A stretch of 64,000 nucleotides of DNA from positions 1 through 64,000 of the forward strand of contig NZ_JAMZEL010000012.1 in the NCBI RefSeq assembly GCF_024158025.1, in the 5' to 3' direction. The notes under the pieces were generated by a model. The model had not been told where the DNA came from. It searched no databases and saw only the letters and a list, made by a program, of their open reading frames with translations. Of the stretch, positions 51,223 to 59,824 are shown piece by piece; position 1 is the first letter of the stretch, and every line of letters starts with the position of its first letter. The translations under genes and the position numbers were made by a program. This DNA comes from Runella salmonicolor. Its GTDB lineage: Bacteria > Bacteroidota > Bacteroidia > Cytophagales > Spirosomataceae.

Positions 51223-51289
51223 TTGTACTTTTTAAAGAATTTTACTTTTTTGTAAATAAAAATTTTATTGAAGTTGTATTATTTTAACC

Positions 51290-51302
51290 AGAATAATATT
51301 CT
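51290..51302. promoter_or_regulatory. Palindromic site AGAATA-A-TATTCT
   Basis: A perfect 6-bp-half-site palindrome. A near copy lies 74 bp downstream at 51364-51376 (AGAATATTATTCC), just upstream of the -33 element of the next gene. Two matching sites suggest a regulator binding pair. Confidence 0.45.
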
Positions 51303-51363
51303 GAAATATTCAAACATTCACTTTGTTTTTTATTAAAAATCAGCGTTTTATGAAAGAATAAAC

Positions 51364-51376
51364 AGAATATTATTCC
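51364..51376. promoter_or_regulatory. Palindromic site, second copy
   Basis: AGAATATTATTCC, differing from the first site by the centre base and one half-site base. It ends 21 bp before the -33 TTG of the promoter at 51397, a plausible activator position. Confidence 0.42.
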
Positions 51377-51396
51377 GAATGATGAAAAATAAAAAT

Positions 51397-51426
51397 TTGG
51401 ACTTATAAAATATTGCCGTACCTTTG
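51397..51426 (+). promoter_or_regulatory. Consensus promoter of the small secreted protein gene
   Basis: TTG (51397-51399), N19, TACCTTTG (51419-51426), an exact Bacteroidota consensus. The ATG at 51424 falls inside the -7 box, so translation must start at 51463. Confidence 0.85.
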
Positions 51427-51462
51427 TATCGTTCAATCAGCAGAAGAGAATTGAACTATATT

Positions 51463-51927
51463 ATGAAATACCCAGTTAAGTTAATTATATTTGTAATAGG
51501 ATTCTGTTTGAGTTTAATTTCAATCGAATCAAACGCAAAAGATGATAAAAGTACCGTAAATACTGCGGGTTTATCAAAAGGAAGAGAAAAGGCATTTGAA
51601 CAGTACATTACCGATCATTTTACGCCTTTTATTGAGCAGGACGAGTGGAAAGTTTTTACAGAAGTTGTGACTTTATACAACCAAAGCCCGTCCAAGTTAG
51701 TGAATATAAACGCCGAAAAGCAGCAAGAGTTTAAAAGTGCAGTGAAGTTGTTGAATCATGCCATGAAGAGCAGCAATGACGAAAATGCAAAAATTTGGCT
51801 CGAAAACGTTCGCAAAACGGCACACAATATAAATTTTCTGTGGACTGTAGAGTGGGAAACATTGACTCCCACCCACGATACGGAAAGAATCATTGGGGAA
51901 CCAATCAGCATGCTCAACGGTTTTTAA
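51463..51927 (+). CDS. Small secreted protein of unknown function
   Basis: A 154-aa protein with a signal peptide (MKYPVKLIIFVIGFCLSLISIESNAKD). The mature part is Lys/Glu-rich and mostly helical (AFEQYITDHFTPFIEQDEWKVFTEVVTLYN, SPSKLVNINAEKQQEFKSAVKLLNHAMK). I do not recognise the family. It has its own strong promoter and candidate operators upstream, and a terminator after it, so it is a single regulated unit. Confidence 0.72.
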   Translation: MKYPVKLIIFVIGFCLSLISIESNAKDDKSTVNTAGLSKGREKAFEQYITDHFTPFIEQDEWKVFTEVVTLYNQSPSKLVNINAEKQQEFKSAVKLLNHAMKSSNDENAKIWLENVRKTAHNINFLWTVEWETLTPTHDTERIIGEPISMLNGF

Positions 51928-52004
51928 TAACTTTTGAAAAGCTGCCAAGAATTTAAAGTTAGTTTTTTCATGTAGAAAAGGTTAAGGGTTTAGGAATAGT
52001 CAGT

Positions 52005-52036
52005 ATAAAGCCCCGCTCTCGATAGCGGGGCTTTAT
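52005..52036. terminator. Bidirectional terminator hairpin
   Basis: A 13-bp stem (ATAAAGCCCCGCT / complement) with a 6-nt loop, followed by CTTTTT on the plus strand. It lies between the small secreted protein gene (plus) and the GH109-like gene (minus). Confidence 0.88.
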
Positions 52037-52056
52037 CTTTTTATGCCCATCAAGTT

Positions 52057-53460
52057 CTATACATTCACCAGCATTCCGAGCTTACGCGCTTCTTTCCAAC
52101 GTCCCCGGGTAAAATCAGGGAATTTAACAGGCGCATTGCCACCCTGAATCGAAAGCGCCGAAAGTGGTGTAACCGACGACCAAGAAGCCGCATCGTACAC
52201 ATCCATATCTAGCGACGTACCCCGATTGAAGCAATCAATCAAACGGTAAATCAGCACAAAATCCATCCCGCCGTGCCCGCCGTTTTTCTCGATTTCGTCC
52301 TTCATTTTGGCCCAAATCGGGTGTTTGTATTGCTCTCTGAGCGCCTTGTATTCTTCTTCTTTCAAAAATCCGTGGCCCTGTCCTTTTTTCGAGAAATGAC
52401 TTGGATAGCCCATATGAAACGCTTTGGTGCCCGCCAACATGTTGATACGGCTGTAAGGCCGCGCCGTCACAATATCATGCTGCACCAAAATCGAGCGGCC
52501 TAAATGTGTCTTAATCAAGGTGTTGTTCATATCTCCTTTCTTAAATCCTTTACGACCATGAAACTCATTCGTAGGGTCGGTCATTACGGTCGAGTCTTCA
52601 CTTAGGCTTGCTTCCAAACTGCTCATCGAAACCAAATGATTGAAGCGGTCGCCACGGTCGATGTTCATGTATTGAGCTACGGGCCCCAAACCGTGCATCG
52701 GATACAGGTTTCCGTCGCGGGCGTAGTTGTGACGAATACGCCACATATTGTAGTAATCTGTCTTGGAGAAAAGCATCTCACGCAGGTCGTGGATATACCC
52801 GCATTCCGCGTAGGTAAGCGTGCCAAAAAGACCTTCATTGGCCATGTTGAGCAGCCATAATTCTTCGTCACCGTAGCAGACGTTTTCTAACATCATACAG
52901 TTACGCTGGGTTTGCTCGGCGGTGTTGACCAACTTCCAGCAATCTTCCAAAGTATACGCAGCGGGTACTTCGGTAGCTGCGTGTTTGCCCTGTTGCATGG
53001 CATAAACGCACATGGGTACGTGGTCTTCCCAAGGCGTAGCGATGATGACAAGGTCAATATCATCGCGGCGACACATTTCTTTCCAAGCATCCACTTTGGT
53101 GTGGTAGTAAGCAACATCATTTACGCCTTTTGACTCCAACCATTGCTTTGTACGATTGGTGTAACGCTCCTGAATATCACAAACCGCCACAATTTTAGCC
53201 TTAGCCCCGCAAGCGTGAACGAGCTTCACGTGACCCGAACCACGGTTTCCTACCCCAATAAAGGCGACACGGACTTGGGCAATGGGTGGCATCTTGAGAC
53301 CAATGACTGACTTACCCACGGGCTTGGGGGCAAAGTTGGCCCGTTCGATTTGCGCCTCAACAGAATTGTTATTGGCTTTGGAAATAAAAGGTAATCCTAA
53401 AGCGGAACCTATCGCCGCCGATGCTTTCAAAAATGAACGGCGTTCCAGGAAATTTTTCAT
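52057..53460 (-). CDS. GH109-like Gfo/Idh/MocA family oxidoreductase, Tat-exported
   Basis: A 467-aa protein. The N-terminus carries a twin-arginine signal (RRSFLKAS at 7-14). The NAD-binding motif AFIGVGNRGSGH follows near residue 65, and the ATPWEDHVPM, KHAATEVPAAYTLEDCW and MLENVCYGDEE segments fit the Gfo/Idh/MocA branch classified as GH109, which uses NAD+ in a redox-assisted glycosidase reaction (alpha-N-acetylgalactosaminidase in the founding member). The true substrate here is uncertain. It is a single gene. Confidence 0.82.
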   Translation of the reverse strand: MKNFLERRSFLKASAAIGSALGLPFISKANNNSVEAQIERANFAPKPVGKSVIGLKMPPIAQVRVAFIGVGNRGSGHVKLVHACGAKAKIVAVCDIQERYTNRTKQWLESKGVNDVAYYHTKVDAWKEMCRRDDIDLVIIATPWEDHVPMCVYAMQQGKHAATEVPAAYTLEDCWKLVNTAEQTQRNCMMLENVCYGDEELWLLNMANEGLFGTLTYAECGYIHDLREMLFSKTDYYNMWRIRHNYARDGNLYPMHGLGPVAQYMNIDRGDRFNHLVSMSSLEASLSEDSTVMTDPTNEFHGRKGFKKGDMNNTLIKTHLGRSILVQHDIVTARPYSRINMLAGTKAFHMGYPSHFSKKGQGHGFLKEEEYKALREQYKHPIWAKMKDEIEKNGGHGGMDFVLIYRLIDCFNRGTSLDMDVYDAASWSSVTPLSALSIQGGNAPVKFPDFTRGRWKEARKLGMLVNV

Positions 53461-53787
53461 GAAATGGGAGGGGTTTGAAGGTTAATTAAATAGTGTCGAT
53501 TAGGGAGTTTTATTGTCTATTTCTGCGATGCAATACATATCGTTAATTTAATAATAAAATCAGAAATAGTTATAATACAATTGGGAAGCAAATTAATAAA
53601 ATAATTTAAAAAACGAAATACGAGTGGATAGGATTTAAGGGGATAAGAAGGTATTCCCTGGCTTTGACGTGCGGCAAAACAATCTCAAATAACAAAATGT
53701 TGTAAATCCAAAAGCAAAAACTTTCTAAAAATGCTTCTACCAGCATGTCTATTGTTGGCCTCAAAACCCACCTACCGAGATTAAATA
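53461..53787. other. AT-rich divergent gap between the GH109-like gene and crtY
   Basis: 327 bp, strongly AT-rich, with no gene I can support. It must hold the promoter of the minus-strand GH109-like gene and that of crtY-blh. No exact TTG-N19-TANNTTTG pair was seen. A short palindrome ACAAAATGTTGT lies around 53690-53705. A 62-codon minus-strand frame here reads like translated AT-rich DNA and is not called. Confidence 0.4.
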
Positions 53788-55020
53788 ATGACATCCCCCT
53801 CCCTCATTTCAACAGACACTTTAGCTTTTTTTGATTATACAATCGTGGGTGCGGGGGCGTCTGGTCTTTGGCTGGCTCTATCACTTTTTGAGCAGGGACT
53901 ACTGAATACCAAGCATTTGTGCATTGTAGAAAGTGATTCAACCAAGCATAACGACCGTACATGGTGTTATTGGTCAACTTCACCATTAACTCCCAACCAA
54001 ATGATTAGCCAATCGTGGTCTTCTATATTCAATCCCCACGACCTCTCCCAACGCAATGATTTATCCCCTTATTCCTATCATCACGTACGCAGTGCCGATT
54101 TTTACGCATCTATCAGACAACAACTTGCGGGTTGCGCCAACATTGTCTGGCGCACAATGACCGTTGTAGAAATTGACGACACTGGAGCAAAAGTTAGGAT
54201 AAAAACCACCGATGATACTTGGTGGAGCAGTCGGGTATTTATGTCGGCTATGCCCGGTCAGCCAAATGGCGAACTTGGTTCTTCCAATCCACTCTCTGTA
54301 TTTTTGGGCAATCAAGAAAGAAAAAAAAACAGACTCTTTTTGTGGCAAACCTTTGTCGGCTGGCGCGTCCGAACCGTTGAGCCGGTATTTGATGAGACCT
54401 GCGCCACCCTCATGCGATTTGATATAGCCCAAAACGGCAGTACTCAATTCATGTACGAGTTGCCTTTTTCGAGTACCGAGGCTCTGGTCGAAATAACCCG
54501 ATTTGGGGAGTTTAGGCTCACGAGAGATGAAGCCGATGCGGCATTGAGTGATTATATGCTCAAAAAAAACATTAATTATCAAATTTTGGAGGAAGAAGAA
54601 GGCGCAATTCCAATGACGCCCCAATTTGATATGCAACGAAAGTACCTGAGCGCCCAAACCCGCCTCATCTACCTCGGTACTTTGGGCGGAGCCATCAAGC
54701 CCACCACAGGTTATGGATTTCGGCGGATGCAAGCCTACGCCAAAGCCCTTGCTACAGCCCTCAAACAGCAGAAACCACTACCCACGATGCGGCGGGCGCA
54801 ACGATTTCGATTTTATGACCACTTACTTTTACAAATTTTAGCCCGCTACCCTAACCGCGGCAAAGCCGTGTTTCAACGCCTTTTTGAAACCCAGCCCGTA
54901 CCCCGTATTCTGCGATTTTTGGATGAAGAGACCAACCTTTGGGAAGAAATGCTGATTTTTATTCGCCTGCCTATCCGGTTATTTCTTCGCAGTTTAACCT
55001 CTTATTATTTCAACTTATGA
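53788..55020 (+). CDS. crtY: Lycopene cyclase CrtY
   Basis: A 410-aa flavin-dependent lycopene beta-cyclase. The FAD motif VGAGASGLWLALSLFEQG is near residue 20, NDRTWCYWS is the family motif and IYLGTLGGAIKPTTGYGFRRMQ lies near residue 290. It closes both ends of lycopene to give beta-carotene, the precursor of retinal. Its stop codon overlaps the start of blh (ATGA), so the two are translationally coupled. Other carotenoid genes (crtB, crtI) are not in the window. Confidence 0.93.
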   Translation: MTSPSLISTDTLAFFDYTIVGAGASGLWLALSLFEQGLLNTKHLCIVESDSTKHNDRTWCYWSTSPLTPNQMISQSWSSIFNPHDLSQRNDLSPYSYHHVRSADFYASIRQQLAGCANIVWRTMTVVEIDDTGAKVRIKTTDDTWWSSRVFMSAMPGQPNGELGSSNPLSVFLGNQERKKNRLFLWQTFVGWRVRTVEPVFDETCATLMRFDIAQNGSTQFMYELPFSSTEALVEITRFGEFRLTRDEADAALSDYMLKKNINYQILEEEEGAIPMTPQFDMQRKYLSAQTRLIYLGTLGGAIKPTTGYGFRRMQAYAKALATALKQQKPLPTMRRAQRFRFYDHLLLQILARYPNRGKAVFQRLFETQPVPRILRFLDEETNLWEEMLIFIRLPIRLFLRSLTSYYFNL

Positions 55021-55877
55021 AATACGTACATTCCCCTTTGTTCATGTTCCAATGCCTATTGCAGGGGCTGCTTATCGGTTTGTTCGCATGGTTGGATTGG
55101 AACACTACCGAGCAGGGAGTCCTCTGCGGGGTGTTGCTGTGCAGCGTGGGGATTCCTCACGGGGCCAACGACCATTTGTACCGTCAAAGTACCACGTTGA
55201 TGGGTTTATTGGCGTTTATCGGCATTTATTTAGGCTCAATGGGCGTTTATTTGGCAGTTTGGTGGGTGACACCTGCGGCAGCCCTTATCATTTTCTTTGC
55301 GATTTCTCTCCATCATTTCGGACAATCAAACTTTGAGAATCCATCTGTTTGGTATTTCCCCTCTTTACTTTGGGGTATATGGCTGTTGACCTTTCCCGTA
55401 TTATTGCACTGGGAAGAAGCGCTTGGTATTTTTGGGACGATGGTTGGCAACACAAGTATCAATCTCCCCATTACTCAAACAGCGCGTTGGGGGATTGGTG
55501 CCGCATTTTCTCTCATTTATTTCGGCGTTTTGCTTCGTTACGAAAGCCAAAATTGGCCACGATACACTTTGCAATGGGCCGTAGTGACGGCGTGGTATTG
55601 GCTCACGCCCTTACTGTTTGGCTTTATTGTGGTATTCTGTCTTTGGCATTCAATGCAATCGCTCCAACATCAATTGGTTTATTATAAAGCAACGAAAAAA
55701 GGCACATTCAAGCAATTCACTTTCGCATTGCTTCCCTTTGGTCTCTTGGCTTTGGTCGGCTTTGGGGTGTACGTTTACTTTCGAGGTTTTGCCGTTGGGG
55801 AAGCCTTCATTCTTTTATCGCTCATCACGTTGCCTCATATCGTGGTCATGCACCGCCTCTACGCTGCATTTCACTAA
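55017..55877 (+). CDS. blh: Brp/Blh family beta-carotene 15,15'-dioxygenase
   Basis: A 286-aa polytopic membrane protein that cleaves beta-carotene to retinal. Conserved metal-binding histidines can be seen in GIPHGANDHLY, LHHFGQSNFE, WHSMQSLQHQLVYY and TLPHIVVMHRLY, and seven or more hydrophobic segments surround them. The ATG overlaps the crtY stop. The frame opens 26 codons upstream, but the overlap start is the family one. It supplies the chromophore of the rhodopsin 3 kb downstream. Confidence 0.94.
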   Translation: MKYVHSPLFMFQCLLQGLLIGLFAWLDWNTTEQGVLCGVLLCSVGIPHGANDHLYRQSTTLMGLLAFIGIYLGSMGVYLAVWWVTPAAALIIFFAISLHHFGQSNFENPSVWYFPSLLWGIWLLTFPVLLHWEEALGIFGTMVGNTSINLPITQTARWGIGAAFSLIYFGVLLRYESQNWPRYTLQWAVVTAWYWLTPLLFGFIVVFCLWHSMQSLQHQLVYYKATKKGTFKQFTFALLPFGLLALVGFGVYVYFRGFAVGEAFILLSLITLPHIVVMHRLYAAFH

Positions 55878-55919
55878 AAAAGGGCAAATAAGTTTTGAAC
55901 CTATTTGCCCTTTTTAGTG
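55872..55919. terminator. Bidirectional terminator between blh and metG
   Basis: A long stem (CACTAAAAAAGGGCAAATA / its complement with one A bulge) with an 11-nt loop; the blh stop codon lies inside the left arm. It serves convergent blh and metG. The A/T runs within the arms provide T tracts in both directions. Confidence 0.85.
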
Positions 55920-55951
55920 AAATGATTTTACAACGATACTTCAAGCCCTCG

Positions 55952-58015
55952 TTATGAAATAGACGCACCCGCCCACACTTCTTTGTGCGGCTGAATCAGC
56001 GAAAGGCTTCCGTCGCGGTCTTCGGCCATGAGAATCATGCCGTTGGATTCTTGCCCCATGATTTTGCGCGGCGCGAGGTTGGCAATGAAGGTCACTTGGC
56101 GGCCCACCATTTCTTCAGGTGTAAAATGCTTAGCAATCCCACTTAAAATGGTGCGTTTTTCAAAACCGTCGTCGACCAAAAACTTCAATAATTTATCGCT
56201 TTTAGGCACTCGCTCAGCTTCTAAAATGGTACCGATGCGGAGGTCTAATTTGGCAAAATCATCAAATTGTACCGTTGGTTTCAACTCAGGCACCGATTTG
56301 GTTTCTAACTCATTCATTTTCTTTGCGTCGTGTAGTTTTTGAATTTGTTTTTCAATGACGGCGTCTTCAATTTTTTCAAATAACAAAAATGCGTCGCCAA
56401 TCGCCTGTCCTTCAGCCAATAAATCTGCGCTTCCCGCTTCTTCCCATTTCCACTGCCCTTCACCCAACTGTTGGCGAAGTTTGTTTCCCGTAAAAGGCAA
56501 AAACGGCTCACTCACAATGGCCAAGTTGGCCGCAATTTGCAAGGCGATGTTCATGATGGTATTCACCCGCTCGGCATCCGTCTTGATGACCTGCCAAGGC
56601 TGCGTTTCGGCCAGGTATTTATTCCCCAAACGCGCCAAATCCATCAAAAACGATAAGCCTTCGCGGAAACGGTAGGTTTCGATGGCCTCGGCGATTCGGG
56701 GCGGGAAAGCCGCCAGCGTTGCCAAGGTTTCTTTATCAAAATCGGTCAATTCACCGCGTACTGGCACTTTACCATCGCAATATTTGTGGGTCAACACCAC
56801 GGCACGATTCACGAAATTGCCGTAAATGGCCACCAATTCGCTGTTATTGCGGGTCTGAAAGTCTTTCCAAGTAAACTCACTGTCTTTGGTTTCGGGGGCA
56901 TTGGCCGTCAACACGTACCGCAGTACATCCTGCTTGTCAGGCATTTCTTCCAAAAACTCATGCAACCACACGGCCCAATTGCGGGATGTCGAAATCTTAT
57001 CCCCTTCCAGATTCATGAATTCATTGGCGGGCACATTGTCGGGCAAAATGTAATCATCGCCCATCGCCATCAAAGTAGCCGGGAAGATGATGCAATGAAA
57101 CACGATGTTGTCTTTGCCGATAAAGTGAATCAGTTTGGTATCTTGGTCTTCTGGTGACGACCGCCGCCACCAAGTTTCCCAACCTGCATCGGTGCCATTT
57201 TTCTGAATCAACCAATCTTTGGTGGCCGAAATGTACCCGATTGGCGCTTCAAACCACACATAGAGCACTTTGCCGTCGGTATCGGGCAGGGGCACTTTGA
57301 TACCCCAATCCAAGTCGCGGGTCATGGCGCGCGGGCGCAGCCCTTCTTTCAGCCAAGACTGGCACTGACCGGCCACGTTGGTCTTCCATTCGGTATGGCT
57401 GCTGACGTATTTTTCAATGTCAGGCTGCATTTTATCTAGCGGCAAAAACCAGTTTTTAGTGGCTCGCAATACTGGTTTTGAACCTGACAACGTAGAATGA
57501 GGATTCTTTAACTCCAACGGACTCAACGCCGTTCCGCAACGCTCGCACTGATCGCCGTAGGCGTTTGGATTGGCACACACAGGACAAGTACCCACGATGT
57601 AGCGGTCGGCCAAAAACTGCTGCGCTACTTCGTCGTAATATTGCTCGCTGGTTTCTTCAATGAAGCCGTCTTTGTCGTAAATGGTTTTAAAAAACTCTTG
57701 CGACGTTTCGTGGTGAATGGGCAGGCTTGTGCGTGAATACACATCGAACGAAATCCCAAAATCCAGAAACGACTGCTTGATTTGGGTATAATATTTGTCG
57801 ACGACGGCCTGGGGTGTCAGGCCTTCTTTTTTGGCGCGGATTGTAATGGGCACGCCGTGCTCGTCAGTGCCGCTCACAAACGCCACTTCGGCACCTGTGG
57901 CCCGCAAATAGCGCACATAAATATCGGCGGGTACATAACAGCCCGCCAAATGCCCGATGTGGATGGGTCCATTGGCATATATGAGGGCGGCCGTAACGGT
58001 GTATCTTTTACTCAT
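55952..58015 (-). CDS. metG: Methionine-tRNA ligase
   Basis: A 687-aa class I aminoacyl-tRNA synthetase. The HIGH motif is at 19-22 (HIGH in GPIHIGHLAG), the zinc-binding knuckle is CPVCANPNAYGDQCERCG, the KMSKS variant is DKISTSRNW, and the C-terminal tRNA-binding domain covers about 570-687 (VQFDDFAKLDLRIGTILEAERV). It is divergent from the small membrane protein gene that precedes the rhodopsin gene. Confidence 0.97.
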   Translation of the reverse strand: MSKRYTVTAALIYANGPIHIGHLAGCYVPADIYVRYLRATGAEVAFVSGTDEHGVPITIRAKKEGLTPQAVVDKYYTQIKQSFLDFGISFDVYSRTSLPIHHETSQEFFKTIYDKDGFIEETSEQYYDEVAQQFLADRYIVGTCPVCANPNAYGDQCERCGTALSPLELKNPHSTLSGSKPVLRATKNWFLPLDKMQPDIEKYVSSHTEWKTNVAGQCQSWLKEGLRPRAMTRDLDWGIKVPLPDTDGKVLYVWFEAPIGYISATKDWLIQKNGTDAGWETWWRRSSPEDQDTKLIHFIGKDNIVFHCIIFPATLMAMGDDYILPDNVPANEFMNLEGDKISTSRNWAVWLHEFLEEMPDKQDVLRYVLTANAPETKDSEFTWKDFQTRNNSELVAIYGNFVNRAVVLTHKYCDGKVPVRGELTDFDKETLATLAAFPPRIAEAIETYRFREGLSFLMDLARLGNKYLAETQPWQVIKTDAERVNTIMNIALQIAANLAIVSEPFLPFTGNKLRQQLGEGQWKWEEAGSADLLAEGQAIGDAFLLFEKIEDAVIEKQIQKLHDAKKMNELETKSVPELKPTVQFDDFAKLDLRIGTILEAERVPKSDKLLKFLVDDGFEKRTILSGIAKHFTPEEMVGRQVTFIANLAPRKIMGQESNGMILMAEDRDGSLSLIQPHKEVWAGASIS

Positions 58016-58215
58016 AATGATAAAATGTCAAATTTGAGGGGGCAAAATTAGTAAAATTAGTTTGATGGTTTGCGTTTTTGCGGCAAACCACCGAATCCTT
58101 GGTGTAATACTCATGCCCCTCTTCCCTCACAATACATATATATAAAGTACCCTGACTGTATACGTTCAAAATCGAAAGCTCCATTCGTAAACGCCAATCG
58201 TTAAAAATTGAATAT

Positions 58216-58249
58216 TTTGTTTAATAATTTCATTTATTTATTAAACAAA
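58216..58249. promoter_or_regulatory. Perfect inverted repeat TTTGTTTAATAA-N10-TTATTAAACAAA
   Basis: A 12-bp perfect inverted repeat, 50 bp upstream of the small membrane protein ATG and about 200 bp from the divergent metG start. The outer 8 bp (TTTGTTTA / TAAACAAA) recur upstream of the rhodopsin gene. Confidence 0.5.
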
Positions 58250-58298
58250 TCCCAAAAACACTCCGTTTATCTTGTTCATTATAAAAAAAAGAAAAAAT

Positions 58299-58490
58299 AT
58301 GAAATTTCTAAAAATAGCATCACCATATCTATACGTTTCAATGGTAGTATTTGTGGTTTTCCATAACACTGGCTATCAGATTGAACGCATGATTCAAGTC
58401 CCCTATGTCTTGTACATTGTTTTAGCGCTGGCAAGCTTTTTTGTCATTCGTTCGGTCATCCAACACTCGACCGACACCGACCATCCATAA
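58299..58490 (+). CDS. Small two-segment membrane protein
   Basis: A 63-aa protein with two hydrophobic segments (PYLYVSMVVFVVFHNTG and YVLYIVLALASFFVIRSV) separated by a short charged turn, and a polar His/Asp tail. It is not recognised. It is the only gene between metG and the rhodopsin gene. A palindrome upstream of it recurs upstream of the rhodopsin gene, so the two may be co-regulated. The frame opens at a TTG at 58272; the ATG at 58299 is preferred. Confidence 0.65.
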   Translation: MKFLKIASPYLYVSMVVFVVFHNTGYQIERMIQVPYVLYIVLALASFFVIRSVIQHSTDTDHP

Positions 58491-58872
58491 TCACCCCAAA
58501 CAAGACAACTTGATATAAATCAGGAACTAACCACCTATTTTGCCCAAAAAAGCCTTACATCTCGAAACGGAAAGAACAAATGAACCACTATAAATATTGA
58601 AGAAAAATAAGCCCATTTATTTTCTTCATAGAAGCATTTGTATGGCGAAACGTTTAACAGAATAAAAATGCGACGGCAGATTTTTCACCTCCAATAAATT
58701 ATTTTCCTGTAATGATTCAAGGAGGCTCATACAGAGAATATACGTTAGCAAACTTTCATTTTTTTGTTTAATTTATTTTAAAAAATAATAAACAAAATAA
58801 TTTAACATTTTCTTTAATGCTACGAGAAACAATCATTCTCAAACAGTATCATCTCTAAACCTTTTTATTAAA
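58491..58872. other. Long leader/promoter region of the rhodopsin gene
   Basis: 382 bp without a gene. It is AT-rich near the 3' end and holds the inverted repeat TTTGTTTA-N18-TAAACAAA (58763-58796), which repeats the motif upstream of the small membrane protein. No exact consensus promoter was found by eye. Confidence 0.5.
58763..58796. promoter_or_regulatory. Inverted repeat TTTGTTTA-N18-TAAACAAA before the rhodopsin gene
   Basis: The same 8-bp half-sites as at 58216-58249, with a longer gap, 77 bp upstream of the rhodopsin ATG. It could be a shared operator or a stem in the leader. Confidence 0.45.
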
Positions 58873-59637
58873 ATGCAAATGTTAAACATTCTCTTAGACG
58901 GTGCACTCGCTGCAGGTGACTACATCGGTTTTACTTTTTTTACGGGCTACATGTCAATGTTGGCCGCATCCATTTTCTTTATCGTTGAGCGCGGCACTGT
59001 GGCCGACAAGTGGAAAACCTCGCTGCTGGTATCTGCTTTGATTACGTTCATTGCCGCAGTCCATTATTTTTACATGAGGGGCGTATGGCTCGAAACCCAC
59101 ACCTCGCCTACGCAATTCAGATACATCGACTGGACTTTGACGGTGCCGTTGATGTGTATTGAGTATTACCTGATTTTGCGCCCTGCGGGTGCCAAAAGCG
59201 GTATGCTCGTCAGACTTTTGTTAGGTTCAATTCTCATGCTGGTTGCGGGCTACATTGGTGAAGCCGTAAGTCCTGAATCAAATGTGCTTTGGGGTGTCAT
59301 TTCCACCCTTGGATGGGCCGCCATCATCTATGAAATTTACATGGGTGAGGCTTCAAAAGTAGCCGCGGCTTCTGACAGTCAAGCGGTAAAAGATGGTTAC
59401 AACGTACTGCGTTGGTTTACCTTCGTAGGCTGGGCTATCTATCCGATTGGTTACATGTTGCTTCCGGGCAATCTCTTGAGTGGCCTCGTATCTGGAGTAG
59501 ATTTGACCCAAAGTTCACCAGTAGATTTGGCGTACAACATTGCCGACGCCGTCAATAAAATCGGCTTTGGTTTGGTTGTATATAGTATCGCTAAAAATGC
59601 TACCGAATCTGCCAAGGTGAAGAGCGTAGTTGCTTAG
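58873..59637 (+). CDS. Proton-pumping rhodopsin (proteorhodopsin/xanthorhodopsin type)
   Basis: A 254-aa seven-helix microbial rhodopsin. The DTE motif is D86, T90 and E97 (Schiff-base proton acceptor and donor), with H64 matching the counterion-complex His75 of proteorhodopsin, D225 the second counterion, and retinal Lys K229 (ADAVNKIGF). Met94 at the colour-tuning site (105 in proteorhodopsin) predicts green absorption. Gly141 sits at the fenestration position (Phe152 in proteorhodopsin, Gly156 in xanthorhodopsin), suggesting room for a carotenoid antenna. blh and crtY nearby supply retinal. It is monocistronic with a terminator behind it. Confidence 0.95.
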   Translation: MQMLNILLDGALAAGDYIGFTFFTGYMSMLAASIFFIVERGTVADKWKTSLLVSALITFIAAVHYFYMRGVWLETHTSPTQFRYIDWTLTVPLMCIEYYLILRPAGAKSGMLVRLLLGSILMLVAGYIGEAVSPESNVLWGVISTLGWAAIIYEIYMGEASKVAAASDSQAVKDGYNVLRWFTFVGWAIYPIGYMLLPGNLLSGLVSGVDLTQSSPVDLAYNIADAVNKIGFGLVVYSIAKNATESAKVKSVVA

Positions 59638-59672
59638 TTGTTGTTTTTGAAGTTAGAGTTAGGGTTTAAGGT

Positions 59673-59709
59673 AAAAAAGTGTAGCCTTTTTTTAGGGCTG
59701 CACTTTTTT
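59673..59709 (+). terminator. Rho-independent terminator after the rhodopsin gene
   Basis: A 14-bp stem with one G-U pair (AAAAAAGTGTAGCC / GGCTGCACTTTTTT), ending in a T run, 35 bp after the stop. Confidence 0.88.
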
Positions 59710-59824
59710 GTTTCTATCTGCGTGTGTGGGCTTTACTTGCAAATTTCCTCCCGCCACAACGGCGAAATAGTACGAGAAAGGAGAATTGTTTAACTTTGAG
59801 CCTGTCGTTATTTCTTATTTACGT

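Noticed and set aside
53606..53794. 62-codon minus-strand frame upstream of crtY
   Set aside because: AT-rich translated noise; no family motif and it ends over the crtY start region.
54061..54732. 223-codon minus-strand frame opposite crtY
   Set aside because: It is antisense to a clear lycopene cyclase and has no recognisable motif.
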